From SZUA-430 sp044220975 (lineage in GTDB: Bacteria; Pseudomonadota; Alphaproteobacteria; Micropepsales; Micropepsaceae), in assembly GCA_044220975.1 (NCBI GenBank), contig JBGAPZ010000036.1:1-41924 (forward strand): a DNA stretch of 41,924 nucleotides, in the 5' to 3' direction. Positions 9,235-17,850 of this stretch are shown piece by piece. How positions within the stretch are numbered: position 1 is the stretch's first letter; each line of letters starts with the position of its first letter. The position numbers and the translations under genes are program-made. The notes under the pieces were generated by a model. It searched no databases, was not told the DNA's origin, and was given only the letters and a program-made list of their open reading frames with translations.

Positions 9235-10130
9235 GAGACGCAGCGTACCGACCGTTGTTCGTGACGTTGCCGTTAAAATGCAGCGCGTTGTACGCACGTT
9301 GTCGATCGCCGTGACCACCGTTCGTGAAATTTCCGTCGAACAGATTAGCGATCAAATGAACGCCGGTGTTCTCGCCACCGCCGCTGATTGAGCCATCGTT
9401 TGGAGAATGAAGTCGCCGTACAAAGCGTTGTAAGCGCTGTTGATCTGGCGTTCATGTCGAACAGGTCGGCCGGTCACGGTGTTCTCACCGTTCCCACTGA
9501 TCGAACCAGTTGACGTGTTGGTGATGTCCGCCCGCGCATCAGCCGCGCCCCAGGTCGTCGCCGTGATCGAGACGCCGTTGCCGGACGTCGCCCGAGATGC
9601 GCCCGAATTCGTGAACCCGCCCGTCATCGTGCCGAGCGCGAGGATCGCACCGTTCGATCCGCCGGCAATCGTGCCGGTGTTCGAGAACGCGCCGTCGAAT
9701 GTCCCGAAGTCGAAGCGCAGCGCGTTGTAAGCACTGTCGATCTGACCGCCGTTCGTGAGTTGCCGTCGAACAGATCGGCAATCAGATGAACGCCGGTGTT
9801 CTCGCCACCGCCGCTGATTGAGCCATCGTTCAAGAAGTCTCGCCGGCGTTCATGTAGAAGCCGGTCACGCCACCACTGATCGAACCAGTCGACGTGTTGG
9901 TGTTCAGCGATCTGCGGCGCCCCAGGTCGTCGCCGTCGAGACGCCGTTGCCGTAGTCGCCCGTCGCCCGAGTTCGTGAAGCCGCCCGTCATCGTTCCCAG
10001 CGCCAGGATCGCACCGTTCGACCCGCCGGCAATCGTGCCGTTCGAGAACGCGCCGTCAAATGTCCCGGTCGAGCCGCAATGCGTTGTACGCACTGTCGAT
10101 CTGACCGCCGTTTGTGTACCGTTGATCAAA
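9235..10130 (-). other. Scrambled, multiply frameshifted repeat zone of the autotransporter
   Basis: Within this zone the repeat consensus is recognisable only in short pieces spread over three frames. Examples are GNFTNGG and YNALHFNGNVTNNG near 9260-9350, a run into SISGNGENT near 9500, and 'MNDGSISGGGENTGVHLIADLFDGN' ending near 9760. Between about 9890 and 10130 pairs of compensating indels leave a foreign frame (HCGSTGTFDGAF, RLRQRRLDGDDLG) inside otherwise normal repeats. The landmark at 9201 recurs at 9662 and about 10028, distances of 461 and 366 bp instead of 390. This looks like chimeric consensus across near-identical copies or heavy indel decay. Confidence 0.7.
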
Positions 10131-12533
10131 TGAACGCCGGTGTTCTCGCCGTCACCGCTGATCAAGCCGTTGTTCAGGAAATCGCCGTAGACGTTCGTGG
10201 CGTTCAGATAGAACCCGGTCTCGCCGCCCGTGATCACACCGCTCGCAGCATTGACGATGTCAGCCCGCGCATCCGCCGCGCCCCAATTCGTCGCCGCAAT
10301 CGAAACGCCGGTCCCGCTTTCGCCCGTGATCTCCCCCGAATTCGTGAACCCGCCGTTTGCGTCGCCGAGCAGCATCACGAGTCCGTTCGTGCCCCCGGAG
10401 ATCGTGCCGGTGTTCGCGAACGGCGCATTGAAGTTCGTGACCTCGAACACGGCCCCGTTCACGCCACCCGACATCACCCCGTCGTTCGTCACCGATGCGA
10501 AGATCGTGTCGCCTTCAAGCGCGAACCCGGTTGCGCCACCGGTGATCAAGCCATCGACGGTGTTCAGGATCGCCGCAACATCTTCTTCGCTGCCCCAAGT
10601 CTCAACCTCGATCGATACGCCGTTGCCGCTTTCGCCGCCGATGGAGCCTGAGTTCGTGAAGTCGCCGGCCATCGTGCCCAGCGCAAGGATCGCGCCGTTC
10701 GAACCGCCCGCGATCGTACCGGTATTCGAGAACGAACCGTCGAACGTCCCGAAGTCGAGACGCAGCGCGTTGTACGCGCTGTCGATTTGACCGTCGTTTG
10801 TGAAATTGCCGTCGAACAGGTCGGCGATCAAATGGACGCCGGTGTTTTCGCCGTCGCCGCTGATCGCGCCGACGTTCAGGAAATCGCCGTACACGTTCGT
10901 GGCGTTCAGGTAGAACCCGGTCTGACCGCCCGCAATCACGCCGCTCGACGTGTTGACGATGTCGGCCCGCGCATTCGCCGCACCCCAGTCGCCGACATTG
11001 ATCGACACGCCGTTACCGTACACGCCCGAGATGTTGCCCGCGTTCGTGAACCCGCCTGCGATGCTGGTGAACGACAGGGCAACGCCGTTGGTGCCACCGG
11101 TAAGCGTGCCCGTATTTGCGAAGCCGCCGCCGAAGCTCTGCCCCGACATCGCCACCGCATTCGCCCCACCGGCAATCGTACCGTTGTTGGTGAAGCCGCC
11201 GGCGAACGTCGTGCCGTCGTAGGTGAAGCCATTGCGCTCACCCGAGATGCGCCCGTTGTTAAGAACGCCACCGGTCCACGCCGAGGTCGCGAAGACGCCG
11301 TCGCCGTCGGACGCAGCGATGACGCCCGACCCTCCATTCACAAGACCGCCTGCGAACGTCGCGCTCTCGATCCGGATACCGTCATCCGCACCGGAGATCA
11401 GGCCGAGATTGTTGATGCCGCCGGTAAAGCTCTGCGTCTGGTCGGTGATCCAGACTGCCGGTCCGTCGAGCCCGTAGATCCGGCCATTCGTGCCGTTGGT
11501 CAGGCCGCCCGCGACCGCCGGGGCTGTGAAGACAATGCCCACACCACGATACGGCGATGCGAGCAGGCCGTGCTCGTGCCCACTCCCCTCGCCGCCGTCG
11601 CCGAGATCCTGCGTAATCAGCCCGTCATTGTAGACGCCGCCGCTGAAGCTCAAGCCACCAATGCCGATCGACGGGCCATACTCGCTGACGATCGTTCCGC
11701 CGGTGTAATTGAAGACGCCGCCCGAAAAGACAACGCCTGGGCTGGGCGGTGGTTGAGAATGCTCGCCGCCCTCGCCACCCTCTCCGCCTTCACCACCATA
11801 GGGGTTGGCGGGCAAACCGAAATCGCCGATCAAGATCCCGGCGAACCCGCCGCTGATGACGCCGCTGTTTTGAATGCCGCCGGTCCAAGACGCGAACGTA
11901 TCCGGAATATAGACGCCGACCACGTCGCCGCTGATCCTGCCGGTCGACTGATTGATCAGTGTACCCGACATCGTGCCGTACCGCGCGACGATGCCGTAGT
12001 CGTCGCCGCTGATGCGGCCGGCGTTGACGATGTTCCCGGTCAGAGCCGCAGCTTCGATGTCTATGTCGTAATCGTCGTGTCCATGCTCGTCGTACTCGAC
12101 GTAGCCAAGGCTGATACCGCTGCCGCGCTTCGAAGCGATCACGCCATTGTTGAAGATGCCGCCCGTCACGTCGGCGTCGTCGCCCAGCGTCAGCGCGCCC
12201 ACCCGGCGAACCGCCGGCGATCGTTCCATTGTTCGTGAGCTTGCCATTGATGAGACCGCCGTCGCCGATGAAGAAACCCGGATCGGAGCGTTCCGCGTTG
12301 CCGTCGCCTTGACCGTTGCCGTTGTTGCCTTTTCCGATCGTCGCGTTGTTGACGACGTCGCCGTTCAGCGTCTTTTCAACGCGAACGCATTTCTTGTTCG
12401 TGTTGATTGTGGTGGGAGAGTTCAAAGTCACGCAGTCGTCATCGTGGGCGGCGGCACCACCGGCGATGGCGCTGGTGAGCGCAAAAATTGAGACACACGA
12501 CAAAAGTCGTGCCGCGCGGCGCCGTTGATTCAT

Positions 12534-13312
12534 CGTAACTAACTCACCCCGTGCCCCCATTTGGGGCATTTTCAGGCCGCACGCTAACGCCACGCTTGGC
12601 CAGCGACCAGACATTTGTGCCAGAGAGCTAAATTCGTGCCGGACCCTGTGTTTGGGCGCAACGGGGTCTTACAAGGTGCAGACTGCCAACCACTGCGTCC
12701 CCGAGTTGTTTTTTCCCCCAATCCGGGGCCTCTTGCGTCCAGCCAGGGTGACGCTTGGTAACTTTGCCCCAGCCCGAGCTCGCACGGGCGACGATGTCCC
12801 ACGCCGACACGAACGTGCGGCCAGCGGGTCACGCTCAGCCAGACGGGATGTCGTCCGCCTGGGATCGAAAACCAAAAATCGGGGGCGACCCTCAAAGCCA
12901 TCAAGTGCGCACGTCGTGCGCCTACATCGTGACCTTGAAGGCGAAGCGCGTCGAGCCGTGATTGTGGGTCGCCCGCACGCGATCAGCAGCACGCCGTGCG
13001 CGCCGAAATCGAAAATCGAATCACGTGTCGGCCAACAAGCCAAGATCTCAGCCGGGTTGCCTGAGACGACCGTCAGGCTGCATCATCGTTTCTCGCGACC
13101 GTAACGCTACGATTTTCCACCGCCGCGTGCGGCGACATGGCACAATAGTCCAAGCGCCGAAGCAGCCCAAATATGAATGCATCTGCGCGAGCGCTCTGCG
13201 TTGAGTGTCAGCGCGCCAGTACAACGGCCGCGTTCGCCGCGCATAACATTAGATCATCATTATGACGCCGCCGTCACTTTGGGCAGCGACAAGCAGAAAT
13301 GTTTAGACGACT
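12534..13312. other. Divergent intergenic region between autotransporter and LuxR genes
   Basis: About 780 bp with no gene I can support. The short reading frames here have no ribosome-binding sites and no protein-like composition. It must hold the promoters for the minus-strand autotransporter and the plus-strand LuxR operon. I see only the TGCCCC/GGGGCA stem near 12560 and no clear lux-box palindrome or sigma-54 site. Its length is unusual for this compact window and suggests regulatory content or a decayed gene. Confidence 0.5.
12552..12568. promoter_or_regulatory. Small stem-loop/palindrome just upstream of the autotransporter start
   Basis: TGCCCC (12552-12557) and GGGGCA (12563-12568) pair around a 5-nt loop. 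The block ends 19 nt upstream of the autotransporter start codon (12533, minus strand). It could be an operator half-site pair or a structure in the 5' leader. No matching site was found at the other island promoters. Confidence 0.3.
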
Positions 13313-14080
13313 GTGATGTCCGGAAAATCAAAGCATCGCGAGAGCAAGGCGGCGCGCCACGCGGCAAGCGCGACGGACGCGCGCGACACCGTTCGAGTCG
13401 ACCTCGCCGTCCGCGACTACCTTCATAGACTAGGCGGCACCGCATCGGACGACGACATCGGCGCGGCGCTCGCCGAACTCGGCTCTCTCTTCGACATGCC
13501 GAATTTGGAAGTCAGCTGCAGCAGCGGCGCGGGCCAAACCAAGCGGCGGCGAACCGTCTATCGATCGCCGCACGCGCCAAAGCGCATCGTCAATGCGCTG
13601 ACCAAGCATCCGCTCTACGACTGGGCCCGCGGTTCCGGAAAGACCGTCTCCCTCTCCGAGGCCGAGACCATGCTCAACTCGCGCGAGAGAGCACCCGAGC
13701 TCAAGCGAATTGAAGGCTTGATGGTCACCGTCGAAACGGCGCCTGACCGCAGTCTGCATGCGGGGTTCTATGGCGCAAACGGCAACGCAAACGGTTTGGC
13801 AAAATCGCTGCTGCTCATCGGCACCCAATTGGCCTACGAGCGGCACGCCCAATCGGCGCCGCGCAAGGATAGCGAGGGTCCTTTGTCAAACCGAGAACGG
13901 CAAGTGTTGCACCTTGCGATGAACGGTTTGACCGACGACGCCGTCGCGAAGGCCCTCGGCATCTCCAAACGCACGGTCCGCTTTCACCTCGCCAACGCGA
14001 GCCGCAAGCAGGGCGTCGCGACGCGCGCTCAGTTGATCGCAAAAACGGCACGGCAATCCGGCGGAACGGGGCCGAAGTGA
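13313..14080 (+). CDS. LuxR-type regulator A1 (first gene of duplicated pair)
   Basis: A 254-255 residue regulator beginning at GTG 13313 or the adjacent ATG 13316. The C-terminal LuxR helix-turn-helix (about residues 193-250) is canonical: LSNRERQVLHLAMNGLTDDAVAKALGISKRTVRFHLANA. The N-terminal 185 residues resemble the autoinducer-binding fold in layout but lack the invariant Asp-Pro: the matching stretch reads KHPLYDWARGSGKTVSLSEAE. It may therefore bind a different ligand or none. No luxI-type synthase is seen in the window. Its stop codon overlaps the start of B1 by 4 nt, so the two are translationally coupled. It is clearly homologous to A2 at 15019 (shared RAPEL, GL.V.V...PD, LA.SLL and LA.ER blocks). 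Confidence 0.85.
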   Translation: MMSGKSKHRESKAARHAASATDARDTVRVDLAVRDYLHRLGGTASDDDIGAALAELGSLFDMPNLEVSCSSGAGQTKRRRTVYRSPHAPKRIVNALTKHPLYDWARGSGKTVSLSEAETMLNSRERAPELKRIEGLMVTVETAPDRSLHAGFYGANGNANGLAKSLLLIGTQLAYERHAQSAPRKDSEGPLSNRERQVLHLAMNGLTDDAVAKALGISKRTVRFHLANASRKQGVATRAQLIAKTARQSGGTGPK

Positions 14081-14793
14081 TCGTTACTCTGAACAGGTTC
14101 ATCGAAGCTGCGTTTGCGTCGATAACACCATCCCAAGTCGCAGAGCGTTTCGCGGACTCGGCGGCTCAATTCGGGTTTTCGTCTACACTCGTCATCGATA
14201 CCGCGAAATTGAACACCACGTTGCCGCCCGCTCTTGTATTTACGACGGCGCCGGCGCGCATCATTTCGTTTGATCGCGAAATACCGTTCGTGACCAATCC
14301 GATCTTACACCATGCCGCCGCGGTCGATACGCCGTTCGACCTGGCGGATGTCTGCGTGGGCCAAGGCCTTCGCGAGAGCGAGCTGCGGCGCTGGCTTCCC
14401 AATCCCGACGTCGATCCGCACCCGATCTGTTTGCCGGTCCACCGAGACGGGCGGCTGGTGTTTTACATCGCGTGCTGGGGGGAGAAGCCCGACGACACCC
14501 GCGTGGGCCGCGCGATGCTTCATACGTGCGCCCATGCCACCTACGACCGGAGCATGGCTCTGTCTCATGAGACGCTGCTCTCGGCTCGCGAAGCCGACTG
14601 TCTCTATTGGCTTGCGCAGGGCAAAACATATTCTGAGACCGGCGACATTTTGAATGTCGCATCCCGAACGGTCCGGGCGATCGTGGCGACAGTGAAGCAA
14701 AAACTAGGCGCCCGAACGAAAAGCGAGGCTATCGCCAAGGCCATCGCGTTCGCGACTGGTGCGCGGCAGGGCGAGGCGTCGGCCCAAACCTAA
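14077..14793 (+). CDS. LuxR-type regulator B1 (second gene of duplicated pair)
   Basis: A 238-residue protein starting at GTG 14077, which overlaps the A1 stop in GTGA. The N-terminal domain follows the autoinducer-binding layout (NPILHHAAAVDTPFDLADVC), but the usual Asp before Pro is Asn and the usual Trp after 'PF' is Leu. A central block, LPVHRDGRLVFYIACWGEKPDDT, is shared with B2. The HTH at about residues 170-228 reads LSAREADCLYWLAQGKTYSETGDILNVASRTVRAIVATVKQKLGA, a good LuxR-type domain whose recognition helix differs from A1. The A and B proteins may form a heterodimer because they are produced in a coupled way; this is inference. Confidence 0.82.
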   Translation: MIVTLNRFIEAAFASITPSQVAERFADSAAQFGFSSTLVIDTAKLNTTLPPALVFTTAPARIISFDREIPFVTNPILHHAAAVDTPFDLADVCVGQGLRESELRRWLPNPDVDPHPICLPVHRDGRLVFYIACWGEKPDDTRVGRAMLHTCAHATYDRSMALSHETLLSAREADCLYWLAQGKTYSETGDILNVASRTVRAIVATVKQKLGARTKSEAIAKAIAFATGARQGEASAQT

Positions 14794-15018
14794 GCGACGA
14801 CGTCAAGACGTTGCCTCGCGTGCGCGCCCAACACCTGTAACTTGTGGCATCATTCTCGCCTCTGGCGGCACCAGCGTCTCGATGCATTGTGCAGTTGTGG
14901 AGGCGATGCGAATCAACGACATTCAAATGCGCGTACTTCGATGGCGTTGGTATCTTCGGTCGCGCAATTAAAGGTAAAACTCGTAGCGTAGGCACTAAGA
15001 AGTCCAGAGGGCACGAAC

Positions 15019-15789
15019 TTGTACCTCCCTTCGCCGACGGATTACTCGGAAGAAATCGCACCAAACCAGGAGTCCGGGGGCGACCCTGCGCATGTTCATC
15101 AACTCTTGCGCACCTACGTTCGACACTTGGCCGGGACGACCTCGCAAGAAGGAATAGCCGCAACGCTTGGCGCGTTCGGCGTCCATTTTCGTATGCCGCA
15201 TTTGGAGATGGCGCGCAGCCATCCCGCCAGTGCGACCGGCAGATGGATCGAGGTTTACCGGTCGGCAGACGTGCCGCAGAACGTTTCAGCGGCCTTTCGT
15301 AGTCACCCCTTGCGCAATTGGGCTCGGCACGCAGGCTCGACGGTCTCCTTATCCGATATGGACGGAAAACTCGCCATGCGCGGCTTGAAGCGAGCGCCGG
15401 AACTCACGGCGATGCAGGGCCTCTTGGTGAACGTCCAAGCCGGCCCTGATCATACTATTCACTGCCTATTTTACGGCGAGCACGGTGCGGACAATGGTCT
15501 GGCGCGCTCACTTTTGCATCTTGCAGCGCTGCTTGCGCACGAGCGCGTGGCGACATCGGCATGGCCCGTCGCCGCCCCCGTCGCGCTGGGGGCACTAACA
15601 TCGCGCGAACGCGAAGTTCTGGATCTCGCAATGACAGGGATAACGGACGCCGAAATCGCGAGGACCCTTGACGTGGCAAAGCGCACGATCCGCTTTCACC
15701 TGACCAACGCTCGACAAAAAACTGGCGTTTCCACGCGCGCCGAACTGATCGCCAGCGCGGCCCAGCGCCCGGAGCGCAGACGGCAGTGA
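15019..15789 (+). CDS. LuxR-type regulator A2 (paralogue of A1)
   Basis: A 256-residue regulator starting at TTG 15019, with AGAGG at 15006-15010 as its binding site. The HTH near residues 192-248 reads LTSREREVLDLAMTGITDAEIARTLDVAKRTIRFHLTNARQKTGV. It matches A1 in the recognition helix (KRT[VI]RFHL.NA), so the two may share DNA targets. The N-terminal domain shares several blocks with A1 (VYRS, HPL..WAR..G.TVSLS, RAPEL, GLLVNVQAGPD, FYG..G..NGLA.SLL). A 225-bp gap separates it from B1; it may have its own promoter there. Like A1, it lacks the Asp-Pro of acyl-homoserine-lactone receptors (SHPLRNWA). Confidence 0.83.
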   Translation: MYLPSPTDYSEEIAPNQESGGDPAHVHQLLRTYVRHLAGTTSQEGIAATLGAFGVHFRMPHLEMARSHPASATGRWIEVYRSADVPQNVSAAFRSHPLRNWARHAGSTVSLSDMDGKLAMRGLKRAPELTAMQGLLVNVQAGPDHTIHCLFYGEHGADNGLARSLLHLAALLAHERVATSAWPVAAPVALGALTSREREVLDLAMTGITDAEIARTLDVAKRTIRFHLTNARQKTGVSTRAELIASAAQRPERRRQ

Positions 15790-16469
15790 TCGACCAATTG
15801 CACCGCTTCATAGAGGCCGCCGGCGGCGCGCTGTCAGTGGCGCAAATCGGCGACCGCCTTGCTGACACGGCAGAGCAGCTAGGATTCACGGCCACTTTGA
15901 TCGTCGATCCGGCGAAGGTTCGGCCAAGAATCAAGACCGCGGTCTCGTATTCAAAGCATCTTGATGAATTCAAGTCGTATCAGCGGAAGGAACCGTTCGC
16001 CGACCACCCGATGACGCAATATGCAGCCGTCGCGGACACGCCTTTCGATCTCGCAACTATGTGTGCGATCCTAGGCTACCGCGAACGCGACATCCGCCAA
16101 CGCCTAGTGACGCCCGTCCAAGAAATGCACGTCGTCGCTTTACCGGTCCACCGCGACGGAAAATTCGTGTTCTATGTGGCGTGCGCCGGCGACAAACCGG
16201 ACGACACGCCGGCAAGTCGTGTGCTGCTGCACGCCTGCGCGCACGCGGCATACGATTTGACCGTCGCCCTCGCTCCACTTGACGAGCTATCACGCCGTGA
16301 GGCGGACTGCCTCCACTGGATGGCACAGGGCAAGTCCTACAAAGCAGTCGGCCGAATTTTGGGCCTGGCCGAGCGCACGGTGCGCGCTGCGGTCGCATCC
16401 GCGAAGCACAAGCTTCACGCCCGAAATAGATCGGAAGTGATCGCAAAGGCGATTGGACGCGGACCCTAA
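15786..16469 (+). CDS. LuxR-type regulator B2 (paralogue of B1)
   Basis: A 227-residue protein starting at GTG 15786, overlapping the A2 stop by 4 nt exactly as B1 overlaps A1. The ligand-domain layout is that of B1: DHPMTQYAAVADTPFDLATMC, then LPVHRDGKFVFYVACAGDKPDDT and LLHACAHAAYD. The HTH (about residues 165-222) reads LSRREADCLHWMAQGKSYKAVGRILGLAERTVRAAVASAKHKLHA. The gene ends 16 nt before the convergent end of the secretion operon. The conserved overlap and order show that A and B were duplicated together as a module. Confidence 0.82.
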   Translation: MIDQLHRFIEAAGGALSVAQIGDRLADTAEQLGFTATLIVDPAKVRPRIKTAVSYSKHLDEFKSYQRKEPFADHPMTQYAAVADTPFDLATMCAILGYRERDIRQRLVTPVQEMHVVALPVHRDGKFVFYVACAGDKPDDTPASRVLLHACAHAAYDLTVALAPLDELSRREADCLHWMAQGKSYKAVGRILGLAERTVRAAVASAKHKLHARNRSEVIAKAIGRGP

Positions 16470-16485
16470 GCGTGCGTCCGATCTC

Positions 16486-17850
16486 TCAAGGTTCTTTCAG
16501 AGCCGTATCCCAAGTACGCGTCACCGGCTTCAACAGATAGGCCAGGATCGAGCGCGCGCCCGTCTTCACGTCCACCTCGACGTCCATGCCCGGGATGACC
16601 CGGCCCTTTGTCCGGTCTTGGCCGAAGTAGTCGCGCTCAAGGAGCACGCGAACCTTATAAAACTGCCGCCCGTTCTGGTCCGCAAATGTGGTGGCAGAAA
16701 TGCGGTCCACCTTTCCGATTAAAGTCCCAAACGTTGCATAGTCGAACGCCGACACACGCACGTCCGCGCGTTGTCCGATATGGACTTGGCCGATGTCTTG
16801 CGGCTTCACTTCGGCGATCACGACCATCGGTTCGGCCGTGGGCACGATTTCCATCAAAGTTTCGCCGGGCTTTACGACAGCGTTCACCGCCTTCACCGCT
16901 AGGCCCGACACGATGCCCGGCACCGGTGCCGTCAAGTTCAAGCGTTTCGCCCGCCCCTGCTCGTTGCCCAACGCCGCGTCCACTTCGGCAAGATCGGCAG
17001 TGTGCTTGGCGATCGACTCTTGCGCCTCCGCCTTCGTCCGCGCGTCAAGTTCCGTCAGCTTTCGTTCGTATTCGGAAAGCTCGCTCTTGGCCCCGGTCAG
17101 TTGGTCGCGCGCGTTCAGACGTTGCTTCTGGCGATCCGCCGCATCCCGTTGGGCACCGTAGAAACGATCGCGCGTCGTCAGTTTCCGGTCCAGCAAATCG
17201 GTGCGAAGCACAAGTTCCTGTCCCGAAATCTCCTCATCCCGCCGCAGCACGACAAGCTGCGAAGACAACCGCGCAACCTCGGCCTCGCGCTGAGCCTTTT
17301 GCGCGGTCAAAACCGTGCGTTCTGCCTCGATAGCCTGTTTGCGGGCATTGTAGAGGCTCAACTGCTCGGCTTTCTGCCGCAAGAACCCCGGCACCACTGC
17401 ATCGAACGCCGGCGCTCTACCTTCCACGACGGCCCGATCGCCTTCGATCGCGATCAGATGCGTCGCCCGCTTTGCATTCAACTGCTCAAGCCGCCCGGTC
17501 GTGTCGAGCGCCGCAAGCCTCAGAAGCGTTTGGCCTTTGGAGACGCGCTCCCCTTCCGCTACCAAAATCTGCGCGATCACGCCGCCTTCCAAATGCTGGA
17601 TCGCAACAACATCGCCGACGGGCGTCACCCGCCCCGGCGCATTCGTCACCACGTCGACGCGCGTCAGCACCGACCACAACAGGCCCAGCGCCACCAGACC
17701 GAAAATCGCATAGACAAGCTGCGTCGAACTTTGCGCCGGCGCACGCTCTTCGAGCTCGATCGCTTGGTTCAACGGCACCACACCCGGATCCAGCAGCAGC
17801 TTGATCTTGCCCTTCGCCGTTTGCAGGGCCCGCATCATGTGTTCGCTCAT
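16486..17850 (-). CDS. HlyD-type membrane fusion protein of a type I secretion system
   Basis: A 454-residue periplasmic adaptor that links the inner-membrane ABC exporter to an outer-membrane TolC-type channel. It has a short cytoplasmic N-terminus, one membrane span (about residues 47-65, YAIFGLVALGLLWSVLTRV), and a biotinyl-lipoyl-like half (GRVTPVGDVVAIQHLEGGVIAQILVAEGERVSKGQTLL). A long helical coiled-coil follows (about 115-310, rich in Glu/Arg/Gln), then the second lipoyl half (LNLTAPVPGIVSGLAVKAVNAVVKPGETLMEIVP) and a beta-barrel end. 'RV.PGM.V.V.VKTG.R....YLL.P' is the classic HlyD C-terminus. Its ATG overlaps the stop of the upstream ABC gene by 4 nt. It most likely serves the RTX adhesin at 21974. 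Confidence 0.93.
   Translation of the reverse strand: MSEHMMRALQTAKGKIKLLLDPGVVPLNQAIELEERAPAQSSTQLVYAIFGLVALGLLWSVLTRVDVVTNAPGRVTPVGDVVAIQHLEGGVIAQILVAEGERVSKGQTLLRLAALDTTGRLEQLNAKRATHLIAIEGDRAVVEGRAPAFDAVVPGFLRQKAEQLSLYNARKQAIEAERTVLTAQKAQREAEVARLSSQLVVLRRDEEISGQELVLRTDLLDRKLTTRDRFYGAQRDAADRQKQRLNARDQLTGAKSELSEYERKLTELDARTKAEAQESIAKHTADLAEVDAALGNEQGRAKRLNLTAPVPGIVSGLAVKAVNAVVKPGETLMEIVPTAEPMVVIAEVKPQDIGQVHIGQRADVRVSAFDYATFGTLIGKVDRISATTFADQNGRQFYKVRVLLERDYFGQDRTKGRVIPGMDVEVDVKTGARSILAYLLKPVTRTWDTALKEP

Larger units (their letters stand above)
5302..12533 (-). pseudogene. Giant autotransporter adhesin, reading frame interrupted (decayed or misassembled)
   Basis: A single very long autotransporter (type V secretion) can be traced from a signal peptide at the 12533 end to a beta-barrel at the 5302 end. 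The N-terminus (MNQRRRAARLLSCVSIFALTS...) is a Sec signal. The passenger is thousands of bases of short beta-helix-like repeats of the type 'FTNNGTIAGGSNGAILALG' and 'GVISGGATGFYLNA...VYGDFLNDG'. The last 270 residues are the translocator barrel, ending FRITW with the terminal aromatic expected of outer-membrane proteins. The total of 7232 nt is not a multiple of three. The frame breaks once at 12200-12212 and repeatedly at about 9235-10130; the two long intact pieces are 5302-9240 and about 10130-12200. Because the breaks fall in near-identical repeats of what looks like a draft sequence, assembly error is at least as likely as true decay. If intact, it would be a surface adhesin. Confidence 0.8.

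Noticed and set aside
7230..10700. Possible CRISPR-like array of regular repeats
   Set aside because: The repeats are coding, hundreds of bases long and read as passenger modules; there are no short repeats with unique spacers.
10787..12238. A 483-codon plus-strand frame opposite the autotransporter
   Set aside because: It is antisense to the clear passenger repeats and lacks a family pattern or ribosome site.
12652..13104. Short frames in the intergenic region before the LuxR genes
   Set aside because: No ribosome site, no family resemblance and unbalanced composition.
14794..15018. Candidate lux-box around AACACCTGTAACTTGTGGC upstream of A2
   Set aside because: The two halves do not form a convincing inverted repeat.
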